DNA of 64,000 bases from Rhyzopertha dominica (taxonomy: Eukaryota > Arthropoda > Insecta > Coleoptera > Bostrichidae): the NCBI GenBank assembly GCA_025024175.1, contig QCXZ01000086.1, positions 24,890,245 to 24,954,244 on the forward strand. The letters run 5' to 3'. Below the pieces are notes generated by a model that saw only the letters and a program-made list of their open reading frames with translations, made no database searches and was not told the origin of the DNA. Numbering within the stretch: position 1 is the stretch's first letter; every line of letters begins with the position of its first letter. Shown here in pieces: positions 1-12,400 of the stretch. The position numbers were made by a program, and so were the translations under genes.

Positions 1-394
1 ACACTAGTTAAATTGTTTTTGAGCTTCCAATGCGCTACAACGGGAATCTGTAGTTCAAGGTTTCTATTGAATTACTAAATCACATTCATTTAACGGGTTG
101 ACTTAATGACGGAACTTTAATTAAGGAATCTTGATAAATGTATCAAACATTGAATCTAAAGAGTTAAGGCAGAAAGTTCATAAGCAGTAAAAGATCTCTG
201 TGGGATATCCAATCTTAGCAGTTCTAGGGCATTTGAAAACACTACAGTTTGTTCTTTTGAAGGTGGGGTATTCAAAAACATCAATTGTTCCTTCTTCCAA
301 CTACCATCACTAGGAAATGCGTTGCCTAATAATTCCATCTTTATAAACTAACTAGTTGATATGACTCCACCAAAAAAAAAACAAGTTTTGTTAG

Positions 395-545
395 GTCCGG
401 AGACTGCGCTGGGTACTACATCTATTTGGAGATACTTCTTTGAAGTGCTCTTTCACATCCCTAGTATAATGTCCTGGCGTTCCAGTATAGTGATACCATT
501 CTAGTTCTCTCACAACAGGCGCCAAATCTTCTAAAATTTCCAGTA
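395..545 (-). pseudogene. Degenerate mariner transposase fragment
   Basis: The minus strand translates to a stretch resembling the second-aspartate region of mariner-type transposases: WYHYTGTPGHYTRDVKEHF followed by KEVSPNR, where intact copies have a QHDG.P.HY motif then an FP.RWIGR motif. The aspartate position is altered and the frame closes after about 50 codons. It sits in an unc79 intron upstream of the first visible exon. It is too short to assign to a subfamily. Confidence 0.5.
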
Positions 546-1117
546 CCTAAATTGTTTTTCAGAAAATGAATCGTGAAAACTGTATCATTGTATCTTTTTT
601 CATTTCGAATGACCCAATATAGTAAACGTCAAAATTTTAATTGGAAATACTTTCGCTTGAACTATTTTATCAGTTATAACGACGCTTATTACACAAAAGG
701 TCCCCCATATTCAAAGAAACACTGTATATTTATAGGTATACGTATAAAATTGTTTTAAAAAGATGCGAAATTTTCCTTATCAGGATTTTAAATTTAAACT
801 TCAAAATACACTGTAACATAGATACTGTGATTTCTCAGCTTTCTGGTGAATTTTTTGCCACTTAGTACCCAGTAATAACTAGACAAATAATAGAATAAAT
901 ATAAAATAGTCCTGAAACCTTGCAGGAACTTTGAGCTACTACATAGGTCCCATGAGTTTCATTTAAGAGCTTATAATTTTATTTTACACCAACTACAAAA
1001 CAAACTTGTCATACGACAGTGTTTCGGAAATGTCATGCAAACATGGACCATTTATATGTTCATTTACCTCATTCACTCATTGCTTGCCTACAGAAACACA
1101 CTCGTATATACGTTCAC

Positions 1118-1272
1118 CAGTGGTGGACCCATGGGCGGAGTNNAGTCACGTTCTCAGAATATTCATAGATACGCCCTCTTCAAAATTAGTACTATTTGTG
1201 TTGCAGTTAGGAACTACCACTAAAAAGTCTCCAGTCTCCTTCTTCCGAAAATCTGGTATGGATCCGCCACTG
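1118..1272. mobile_element. Small inverted-repeat element (MITE candidate)
   Basis: A 155-bp segment is bounded by imperfect 14-bp inverted repeats, CAGTGGTGGACCCA at 1118-1131 and TGGATCCGCCACTG at 1259-1272 (two mismatches). It has no coding capacity and contains two N bases. CAGTGGCGGATCC-type ends are common on non-autonomous DNA transposons, but no clear target duplication flanks it, so the class is uncertain. Confidence 0.4.
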
Positions 1273-1557
1273 GTTCTCATTCGTCATCCTAAATGTAGTA
1301 TATATAAAGATTGATACAAATGCTAATTACGATATTCTAATTCATGCGAGCATTCCTCAAGCACATAACACAGTGATGGAAATACTCTTCAGCTCATGTC
1401 GTGATTTAGCATTTGTATCGATAATATCTATAAGTGTACCCTGGTTTTTGCTTATGCTGAATTATTTAGTTGACTTATACAAAAGTAGCCTAAAGCATGG
1501 TTTCTGATGTTGATCTGTTGAAATATGAACTAGTTTTACACATCATTTCATTGGTAG

Positions 1558-4500
1558 ATCATGACGGCCACTGTAGAGACGGTTTCTGAACAACTGGACC
1601 TTGCTGCCATCATGCCAGCTGAAAAGGTGGTATCTGCAGTGGCAAGGGCTATTACTTTATCGGAATCAGACGTGGGTAAGTTTATTTTATTTCCTCATCA
1701 AATACAGAGTGCACTCAAGAGTTGGTAAAGGCCGCTATCAAGCTTTAGACATACACCAAATGCTGGATAATGGAGTGAACAGGTTCATCGAATATCTCCC
1801 TTTACAGCCACAGCCACAGTACAAGTAGCGAAGCCGCAGGTTATTGGTGAAAACGACGAACCAGTAGAATCAGATGCAGGTGATGATATGGAAAATTTTT
1901 GGCAAACATCTCTTGGGAAGTTTAAATTTACAATTGAGGATCTACCTCAACCCCTACAGTATATTTATCACATACTTAAGGTAAGTTAACGATTAACCAG
2001 TTTTTTTCATGAACCACATGTTTTTTTCTGTACAGGAGATTCCTAAAGTTGATAAACCGGATGTGCTGTATTATATGCTCCAGTGCCTCAATATTTTGGT
2101 GCTTCATGGTGATGCCTGCACGAAGGCATCTAAAGACCACAGAGGTTTCTTCATTTGGTGCCAAGAAAATTTGTTAATAAAAAAGTGAGCTTTCTATTAC
2201 AGTGTAAAACATTGCTATCACAATTTTATATTTTAGCTTGTGGGACCTCTGCGACTCAGATTATTCACACATATGTCAAGAAGTGGTGCCAATCCTTCTT
2301 CACTGTATTACTTTGCCTGTTGGGTCAGACGTCTTTTGGCGCGTCATCCAGGACGAATTCCACAGCAGCGATTGGTGTGTTAGGTTCATTGCTGTTGAAC
2401 GTGTGACTGTCATAGCGAGGTTCATGGACTCCAGTCCACTACGAAACATGCTGTCTTTACAAGCTGCCTTGGCCAATGCTTTTTGCTACCTCATATCCAG
2501 TATGGATGATCCGAACATCTATGTCGCACAAAGAGCTACTTTGTATCTCGGAACAATACACGACAGTGCCATCAAGGTGAAGAGAATTCAGATTTTTAAC
2601 GGCTTAAACCTGAATTATTCTATTTCAGTCATTAATAATGTGCCTAGAAACCCAGTTTGATACAGTCATAGTTGATAGACCTATGGTTTTGCAATCGCTT
2701 TACCAACTGCATAATTCGTTAAGTGAGAGGAAGATTCTCACGTGGGATTTCTTTCTCAACAGATTTGATACCCTCTTTTTGGAAGCACAAATCAATTTGG
2801 AAAAAGCTGGTGATATATCTTATTTAAGAGGTATATAACAAAAATTCTTTGGAATATTTCTCCATTCTGTTTTTTTAGACCTACGCAATACTGACATGAA
2901 TAGTGATACATTTATAAGAAAACTACACAGAGCACATGAGGCTCTATCCCAGTCGGATGGTAGTGCAACAAGTTCAGTAAAGACGCTTAGTGCTAGCTTT
3001 GGTACGAAATGGCCATACAAGAGGACTATGTCAGCACCAGCTTCCATCATATCAAGACAGGAAAATAAAGGTATACATATTAATCAACGTTTTTCTTTTT
3101 ATGGAATGCCGCTGTTTGTATCTTTAACAAGACATGGTAAGCGTAATCAACAAAAGAAAAATGAATTACGCGAATCGTGAGTTATGGTTGCGAGTTCATA
3201 GAAAAATTAGGCAAATCAGTCCAGCCTGTACAATTGTACATACCCTGTATAATTGTTTGTAAAAACAATACAACCGAACATATTTTGAAGATACAAACGG
3301 CGCCCCCTTATGCTTAAGTAACTCGATTTAAAACATTTGTAGAGTACAAGGAGAAAATTTATAACCGTCAGTATTCAGCACCAATTTTAAAAAGGAAAAG
3401 TTCACGATTCGGACTCGGTCAGTTTCTAGGCACTAGTAACAGCATCCCAGGTAGAAAAATAGATGTAGTGTCTTGCTGTAGTGGCCATGTAAATGTAAGT
3501 CTTTAATGCAATAGGCAAGCTTACCACAGCATGACAAACGAAAAACTTCCGATTCAGAAACGACACCTGAAAAACAGTTCTGTTTGTTATAGATGGCCAT
3601 GTTCACTCACTGAATGTCGTTGACGACCAGAACCTTCTCAGCTTCCTGCAGCGCGTGATTGACCTAGAGGAGGCCGACAAAGAAACCATGCACCTTCTCA
3701 TCTTTCTTTTAATGCAGTTTCTGTCTAGGTCAGATCAAGCCTATCCAGCCGAGGAGAAAGGCGTGTCGAAGACTCAGGGTATCGTCTTGAGGCACCTCTA
3801 TCTTTTGCTCGGATACAGCCAGAACGATCGGGGACTCTACCTGGCACCCCAGCGCCTTAGATCATCACCTGCGTTTAGTGTTTTTTTATCAAACCTTCCG
3901 CAAGTCCTAGACCAAAATCACCTCATGGGAAGGCTGCTGTTGCCTACCTGCCTTATATTGCTGCAATACGCCCCTTCCCTGTATTATGTATCTAGTACGA
4001 TGGAGTTTCAGCAGCCCAACCATAGCCTGTGGGCAATGGAAGCTCAACTGAGAAGAAATTGGCTAATGACCTTGGTGGTTTTGCTTTACAAGGTACAAGT
4101 AATTTTTTTCTGATAATTGAAGTTTCAAAAGACAAAAGAAAAGTAAAAACTTGATGTGATGTCACATCTGTTAAAACCATAAATACTATAATTTAAAAAT
4201 GGGGATTTAGAATCAACACCTACATATGTTTGTCCTTAAATTAAACTAAAATAGCTTATATAATCAAGATCTTGCAAAAGCCATTTTGTCTGCTTTAAAT
4301 CTATACAGATGATTTTCCAAAACCTTTCATTAAAAAAAAGGTTTAACTAGCAATGCGAAAAACAGTAAGTATATTATTCTATTCCTAAAAGTGCCACATA
4401 TTGCTAATAAGGACATGGCTGTAAATTTTTAACTTTCTAAACTTTTAATGAATGGCTTGAGGAAATTGCTCCATATAATGTTCTTGCTACTAGGGTATCA

Positions 4501-7500
4501 ATACAGATATATTTGTTGTTAGTATCAATACAGCCATCAGCCCCAGTGTATGCAACTGACCTCATTGGTTCGGATAGTCCTCAATACCCTGGACTCTCAG
4601 CACCACCACTGCAGACGAATTCCTGGAACCATCCTCATGGGGGCACCACCGTCTAGGTCCAGAGGTAAATGTGAACTCTTGAGCACCGGCAAAGATTATA
4701 CATTGGTTTTAGATGTGAGTCAGCCATCTTTGGGGGCAGAGAATGACCAACAGGAACGTCTGATGACTCCCCCTCTATCTCCAATGTACTCGTCCGATGG
4801 TCAGTCGGTGCAAGTTTCTCTGAGTTCTAAGGGAGGAAAAGCTCAAGTAGTTTACGCAAAGCCATCATCGGCCGCTAGTATGGAAACACACTGGGAAGAG
4901 GTCATACAGTGCGTACAGCCAGAAAAGAAGTCGGAAAAAATGTTGAGGAAGGGGGAGCTAAGCATAGATGGCGATGACACAGAATCTGAACTAATAGCAA
5001 TTCCCGAGGGTGATTTATCAGACAGCACGTTACAGGGAAGTGTTCAGGTTAGTTAATAACAAAAGGTATGGAATGAAATTTATATTGTGCGGGGTACCTC
5101 AGGGCCCCATTCAGGGACCAATACAGGCTCATAAAATAAATATTTATATTGAGTAAAGTTCGTTTCCAATATAGGGGGTGTTAATTTCTTCAAAAACGGT
5201 TTGGGATACGGACATGAAATTTGGAACATGCTATGGAGGGATAATAATAATCATCGTCATTTATAGGATTCGCTAGAAGAAGGGATTGATGAAGCATCGT
5301 GCTCTGGTCAGTTTAAATCGGAAAAGTCACCCACTACACCGAAAAGCTTCGATTCCATAGACATGATGAAGAACTCGAAAGAAAGTTACGCAATGCAGCT
5401 CCTGAAGAAGACAAATAAAAGGCCAACCTGGTTTATTGGAAGTGAGGAGGAGTTTTTACGTGCCTGCGAATCTAAAAAACTAGCAATAACCGATTCAGAA
5501 CATTTAAAGAAGTGTCCTAAAACAACATACAATCTGTCTTCCACTGTTGGTGTGTCCCAAATAGTTACCCAACTTGCTGTATCAAAACTGAACAACCATG
5601 TGGATCTACAGTGTGACTCAACAGACGCACAAGTAAATAAAACTGTCGCACTGGGGAAACATAAAAAGGTTGTTGAACCTAGCATTACTCCTGTTTGTAC
5701 TCCTGTTTCTGACTGTGATGACTTGTATAAAAATAATCATATACTACCAGCTCCGTCTGTAGAGAGATTGCTACCAATTGGGTCGATTAGGTCTCCGGAT
5801 TCCCCACGCGACATTCTGTTTCCACAGAATGTGGAGTCCCAACTGGAAATACCCAGTCAAGAAAGACTGCTACCGATTGGACAACACAACAAAGATATAT
5901 CCCAGTTTGTCGACAAAGTCAGACAAGCTCTAGGCATTAATAATCAAGTGCCCAATGACAACGTCGACCAAGGATTTTTCAAGAAAGAGGAAACCCATCA
6001 GTCTCATAGCCCACGAAGGCTCATCAAACAAGTTGCATTGGAAAGTCCTCCAAACCAACAAGACACTGATACATCACTTTTGCTCTACAAAGCAATGAAA
6101 ATTGATAACCACAGTAAGTTGATCTCGCCTATTTTGCGACTGGAAGTTTACCGTTCGTTTTAGGAGAGATGATGATGAGCCAGAGACACAGGATCAGAAA
6201 AGTTGGTCCATTTACAATGGGTACTTACTCTGTGCGGGACCCACGAAGACCAGGCTCCTGGTTCACGCCACAGTTATCCCCAAAGCTTGAGGGCATAGAC
6301 ATGAAGCAGAGCTCTTTTAGAATTGGTGATGAATGTGTGAACGAAAGGTAATTCTGCGTGAATTCTGAAGCGGTGCGGTATTAAATAAAGCTCAATTTTA
6401 GGTGCTCAGAATGTGGTACCATACAAGAAGAGTATAGCGATGAGGAAATTGGGTTGTGCATTGTAGTGCTTGGAACATTTATCCATAGGGAGCCCGCATT
6501 GGCTGCACCCATGTTGCCGGATATACTTAGTATTGTGGCTAAGTATGTAAATTAAAATATTGTTAAATTTCGTGGGTAGTCTTCACTTTCACTCTGACCT
6601 AGGAGGGATAGGGAACAAATTGAAACCAACTTTTGTATTTTCAGAGTTGCAAACAACACAATGTACCCCTGGCAGTGCGAAACAAACATACATCTACCTG
6701 GCGGTGCAGTCAGCGTGGCGCATCAGTTTTTACGCTGTGTACTTCATCAGTTAGCTCCAAATGGCATTTTTACTCAGATGTTCCAAACTCATGCATCAGA
6801 AAAACTTAGGACACAATTTTTCAAGAGCGTTATTCAAGCGCTCATAGATTTCAACGAACTGAATCCAATAGCTCCATTACAGCTTCTGATGGAGGTATAG
6901 GTAACAACGTAAACTTGAGCTCTTCCTTGATTCTGACTTGTCTTTAGACGCTGAATTCAAAGAAGGCCTTACCCTGTGATACGCTGCCGACAATACTGCA
7001 AAACATGGCCTGTTATTTGGAATGTCTGCCAATAGAAACGGCATCTGGGCCAACGTCATCCACGTGGGGTACAGTACTGCAGCAATTGGAGATACTGTAT
7101 CGCAGAATTTTGTTCGTCCTAAATACCATAGAAGACATAGTGCCTCTTTTAAAGATAATAATCTGTGTATTTAAAATTCCAATCGTTTCCCAGCACAAGG
7201 GCATCTTGGATCCATTTTCCAAAGTGTTCAGTTACGCAATACAGTCCCATACTTTAAAATACAATTACCTCGTGGAAACGTGCTTCCTGTGCAACCGAGC
7301 ATTCACAAAGGAAAGGGACAAGCTTATGTTCAGCAGATTGATAGTGTACGAGTTAGTACAGGCCTTGAAATTTAAAACTACCATACCAGATTCAAATCTG
7401 TTAATGCTTATAAATATTGTATTACAAGTAAGTATATATTTAGAGACTCATCAATTNAATTAATCTTTCTGATACGAATAGGATGTCGGTGGCTCGATAC

Positions 7501-9200
7501 CAAATAACATTGTCATAAAAGACAGTGCAGCCTTCTCCGTGGACTGCCTTCCAGTGTTCAATACATCCATCTCGGAGTGCATGAGGTTGCATCTTAGTGA
7601 TATCCTAGAATTTCTCACAGATTTCCACACATTAGCGAAGATGAAGGTAGGTTTATAAGTTTTCCAAACAGCTGCCATCCATGCACAAAAAGCCATAAAA
7701 CTGGAAGGGAAATTTCAGTTATTAAGGTATAAAGCTTATGTGAAAAAGAGACGTCAGATAACGGTACCTAGCTTTGATTCTATAAACTCGAGTGATGAAT
7801 CCAGATCTGCAAGTTTTACAGAGTAAGAGGAAGGGAGATTGCANTCAATTGTAAACATTAGAAACTTCATGGGCCAGTTCTAATGCTCTAAACATAGTTT
7901 TACTNTTGGTGNGGCGAATTTCCTCAAGAAGTCGCTTACTTTAACTTCTACTGAAGATGGTAGCTTAGCTACCGAAACACCTATGTATCCATTAAATTGT
8001 GCATCTACATAACACATCTAGATTCGTTACAGCAATGTTTACATGCTTTTTATATGTAATTTAGTTTTTTCTCTTGGCACGAATGAGTTTCTATAAATGT
8101 TATTGCATATTTTAGAGCTACTGTAAAGGAGTNAATATAGGCCTTAATGAAGACACTCTTGGTGGCATAATAAAATGCGCCGTCGCACAATATCTTGCCT
8201 TAGAAATTACTCGTGGAAACGGGAGGGACAATCGAGCCGTAGTCAGGTACTTCCCCTGGCTTTATAATACGTCTACTCTGCAGCAAACGTATGTCTAAAT
8301 TTTCTGCCGCAAATTTCGTGTGACATTAGTTCTTTTACAGACCAAAAGAATTTGTGGAATGTATAGGACATATAAGACTGTTGTCATGGTTGCTGTTAGG
8401 ATCTTTAACTCACACAGCGTTACAGGGCGTCGCTACCGGGCAGACTGTTAGCCAACCAATACCACATGAGGCATCGTGCCAGATAGCAGATCACATTCAA
8501 GTTATTATGGCAGGCTTTGCCGAACAACCCAAAGCATCTATACTCCATATGTCATCATTATTTCACACATTTATTTTATGCCAGGTAAGAAAATCCATAC
8601 TTTTTATGAATCGTGAAGAATTTTACATTCTTAGTTGTGGACGATTTATTTGGAGCAAAATTTAAACACCCATATGCCAGTAACGGAGGGCTACAGTGTT
8701 ACGATGAATATCCTGTTTGATTTTTGGGGAAAGGTTACACCATGCATTCTGCAGTTAATTCAACAGTCAAAGATTGTAAAAAAGTCACTTATTACTGCAT
8801 CTAATTATTTTTTCAATGAAAATGTTTTTAGCTCAGCGAAATTGTGAGCCTCCACTTTCTTAGCATGCTCGAAGCATTACTCGAATGCCACTCAACATTT
8901 GTCAGCAAATTATTGCCTTTGTGGACTCCGGTACTATGTTCCAATCAAATACAGGTTTGTTGAAAAAATTTACTGATGGATGGAATTAATTTAGTATTAT
9001 TTTAGTTACCAGGCCACCTGCAGGTTCGTTTGCAAAATTGCCGGAATTTTCCTCCAACGATTAATAATGAAATAATAACAGAAAAGTATCGACTTCATGC
9101 CAACGATCCGGTGTTGTTAAAATGGTTGCAGAGGTTGCAATTCAAAATGGGACAAATTGAACTGCAGTCGTCAGCAGCCACGCAGTTTTATTCTTTATAG
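1558..9200 (+). CDS. unc79: UNC-79 homologue, C-terminal ~1,707 residues (19 exons; 5' part off-window)
   Basis: UNC-79 is a large HEAT-like auxiliary subunit of the NALCN sodium-leak channel complex, acting with UNC-80 at the neuronal plasma membrane to set resting excitability. Exons read: 1558-1675, 1808-1980, 2036-2184, 2237-2576, 2629-2830, 2879-3070, 3593-4092, 4541-5047, 5267-6113, 6164-6347, 6402-6542, 6645-6894, 6948-7427, 7482-7646, 8116-8288, 8341-8584, 8635-8775, 8832-8954, 9006-9200. All use GT-AG introns with matching phases and sum to 5,124 nt, an exact multiple of three. Family-diagnostic blocks are FNELNPIAPLQLL, RAFTKERDKL, HIRLLSWLLLGSLTH, HQLAPNGIF and the terminal QFKMGQIELQSS...QFYSL. 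The long exon 5267-6113 is a low-complexity insect-specific stretch in which ERLLPIG occurs twice. The acceptor at 4541 is the least certain (4547 is an alternative). The first visible exon is internal, so the ATG at 1561 is not the start. A 3' AATAAA lies near 9250. Confidence 0.93.
7671..7826 (+). other. Coding-like segment in unc79 intron, possible alternative terminal exon
   Basis: Inside intron 7647-8115 a 51-codon open stretch on the gene's strand reads like real protein (for example LLRYKAYVKKRR and DSINSSDESRSASFTE) and ends at TAA 7824-7826. A candidate acceptor (ATTTCAG, ending 7718) would join the preceding phase-0 exon in frame at 7719. That would give a shortened UNC-79 ending ~36 residues after LAKMK. 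Alternatively it is a relic of another coding sequence. Its 5' part (7671-7718) also looks coding but has no usable in-frame acceptor. Confidence 0.35.
7930..8000 (+). other. Hairpin with hammerhead-like core flanks
   Basis: A 6-bp stem, GGTAGC-TTA-GCTACC (7959-7973), is preceded by CTGAAGA (7951-7957) and followed directly by GAAAC (7974-7978). This resembles the CUGANGA / stem II / GAAA core of hammerhead ribozymes found in Penelope-like elements. One extra base separates CTGAAGA from the stem, and stems I and III are not obvious, so activity is doubtful. Confidence 0.25.
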
Positions 9201-9240
9201 TCAACGGTTCATTTACATTTGTTGAAGAATGTAATAATAA

Positions 9241-9262
9241 GGTTTATAAAAATAAAATAATT
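9241..9262 (+). terminator. unc79 polyadenylation signal region
   Basis: AATAAAATAA at about 9251-9260, some 50 bp after the unc79 stop and 220 bp before the morgue ATG, is the likely poly(A) signal. Confidence 0.55.
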
Positions 9263-9483
9263 TCGAGCAACCAATAAAGCATTTTCCATTTCGCAGGAAT
9301 TTTTGAATTTTCCCTCTTTCTAACCCAACGTACCGCCCTCTGTTGTCCATGAAATGAATTTACGTGCAGTTGCAATTGCAGTGAACTGCATACCTTGAAA
9401 TGTCTATTTCCTGAAGTAAAATTTGAGGCTATGTTTATTTCATTAGTGCAATCCTTGAAGCGTAGTAGGTAACAATTCATGCG

Positions 9484-12400
9484 ATGGCTTATAACTCTGT
9501 GTTGGAAAGTCCGTCATGTTTCATGTGCAATGGATTTTATGGACCCAATTTCAATGAACCTGTGTGCACTACTTGTCATGCATTCCTCTTCACACCAGCA
9601 AGCTTTACAAACCAATTATTTGGATTGAACACTGTAAGCCGAGATGAATTTAAACAAAAATAATTTGATGATCTTTAGCCATTAGATGGTTTATAAAAAA
9701 TTTTTTGCTTGTGTCTGTTCAGTATGATATTGCTTTATTTATATGAAAGTCAAAGGCGTATAGAAGCTCGAAGTAGATTCATTCTGCTTTTGTAGGATAC
9801 TGACAGTGATTCTGGCAACGACGAACCTTGTGATAATAGCACATATACTACCCAACCTGAGAATAATGCTAAAAGAAAACCTAATACAAATCCTGTGGGT
9901 ACACCATCACCCGCTGCAGCTGATTTCCGACCCATTAGTCCTGTAGTTCCGGCAAGAGAATACTGGAAAGAATGTTGCAATAGTTTAGAAGTGGATGAGA
10001 ATAATCTTAGGAATGAGAGTAACATAGAGAATCTCCCAAATGAAGGTAAATAGATACTTTTGATACAGTTACGGAAAAAGTTAATATGAACTTATACATA
10101 AGCACTGTTTGTGGGTAGATATATCTATTGAACAGTTATTTGTACTGGTTCATATTGAATTATATGAAGCACTTAGGTGCAAAGTTACCAAGTCACAAAA
10201 TTAGAAAGGAAGCATTGACAAACCTACCATGTGGTAGTGGATTATATATCGCTATATAATATATAGTCTGGACAAGTAACAATGGCAGTATAATAATCAT
10301 ACTTTAATACGATACAGAGAGAATAGGATCTTTAGAGTGTTATCATTTGTAAACATTGAGATTTAGTAATACTAAAGTGTCCATCATGTAACAATTGCCT
10401 GGAAAATTCTCTATTGTTTCAGTATTAATGCATATCGTAACATACATGGACGACATCACGCTCTGGAGCTTCTCCCAGGTAAACAGAAGAATTAGGGACA
10501 TTGTACTTCACTGTGTTAGCAACGAGGATTGGAAGTACTATACTTTGAATAGATGGATATTTTTCCGGTCACCTGTCAAGGGCATCAATTGGTTTGAGGT
10601 ATACCCCCTGCCTAATTCGCATGTAATCACTTATTCATTCTTATGTACCTGCAGGCGTACACTGTTCTAATGAAAAGCAGCTGTTGTATCAAGTGCATAC
10701 AACTGATGGCTGCCTTGAATAAGCCCGTAGGTCAGGGCAACCCCTGGCATCCATGGCGCGAAAGACGTCTTCGAACAGAACTAAGGGTGCTGAGTCTGGA
10801 CCCTGTTGATGGTATCCAGGCCCAGCCACTGGACGACTCCTGCTATCACTGGCAGGCATGCCTTGATGGACCTTCCGGCAGCCCTTACGAAGGGGGGCGG
10901 TTTTATTTGTATATACAAGTGCCGTATTCATATCCGTTGGATCCACCGATAGTGCGATTTATAACGAAAATATTTCATCCGAACGTCTCTAGGCATGGGG
11001 ATATAGGGATTGACTCGATACAGCACAACTGGTCATTGGCACTGACAATTGGCAAAGTACTCATTTCGATTCAGTCGCTCTTGACTGACCCCTACTGTGA
11101 TGTAAGTAAACAGTTGTTAAAATGTTTCTTAATTGTGTTCAAACCATTCCAATATATGCATCACGGTTACTATGGAATGAACAGTATCTTGTAGGAACAT
11201 TTTGGAGTGTTATCTTGTTGGAACGTTACTTAGTTCCGTGGTAACATATTACTTAGGAACGAGTATCTAATGAAACTGTAACCACTCGTGATATTCAATG
11301 TCTGAAGGTTGTAATGTTCAGAATGTAATTTACTTTCCGTAGTTATCTGGAACCAAGGAGAATCCCAGATTACGGAAATTGGTCTAAAATATCCTAGTTC
11401 TACCGCATTCTTAGAACTATATATTACAGGTTGACATAACAAGAGTATGGTCTTGTCTCGGCTGTAGCAGTTCTTCGTTCCATGTTCCAAAAGAAACAAA
11501 TAATATAAATGATGATAACATAACAAACTAACGTCCCCAGTCAATTTTAGTATTGCAAAGAACTGCTTTTGCCTCTAATTTACGAATGCCGATAGTAAGC
11601 CGCAACTTAAAATTGAGGTGGCGATGCCATCTATCAGTAAGAAGCTCAGATGATGTCAAAGCTGCCTTTAAGGGAAGTGACCTGTAATTTATCAAGTTGA
11701 CATGCACAGTGGTGTTTTGTTTTTGCCTAATATTGCCTTATGTAATTACCAACTTATTTTCTTAAATAAAACTTCCTGTTTCTTATAAATGACATGTATG
11801 CTTGTATTAATTACTTAAATAGATAGATCATTATTAGGCCAGACATCATAATGTAGCATTTGTTATATTTTACCTAGAATTTTAATATGTAGCTTCTAAG
11901 CCAACCAGGTAAGTGATTAAATTCAAGAAAAAAAATCATTACTCTGTTATCTAAACTATACAAATAAAACATACAAACTCACTCACATATTCTTGACAAA
12001 ATCCAAACACAAGATGTTAAATCTATTGCAGTTGACTTCATGTTTCAAGACCAAAGGTACACTATTAATGAACAGAAACCCCTTTATGAATACTTGATTT
12101 GCTCCGAACTTGGATGAACTAAAATAAACACACAGGTTGCCCTTATTTCTAGTTCCATAATTAGGTACTTTTGATATAGTTCTCACCATGTCCACCACCA
12201 CCACCACAAGTTCATGCTTCCATTTATATAGAAATAGAAGTGTTTTAAATGGAACTGTTTTTAGAGATTCTAACATCCCCTATATAGTAGTATATTTATT
12301 ACAGTCAACTAATAATGCATTCCTTTGTTCTTTTTTTTTTCTGTAAATCATATCACTCTCACTAAATATAAAACAGTAGGCAAGAAGGTGATGTCTTCCC

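Noticed and set aside
156..338. Minus-strand 60-codon ORF as a gene
   Set aside because: No recognised motif; it lies beside a mariner scrap within an unc79 intron.
1006..1314. 102-codon + ORF as an unc79 exon
   Set aside because: It overlaps the inverted-repeat element and Ns, shows no UNC-79 similarity, and lacks fitting splice phases.
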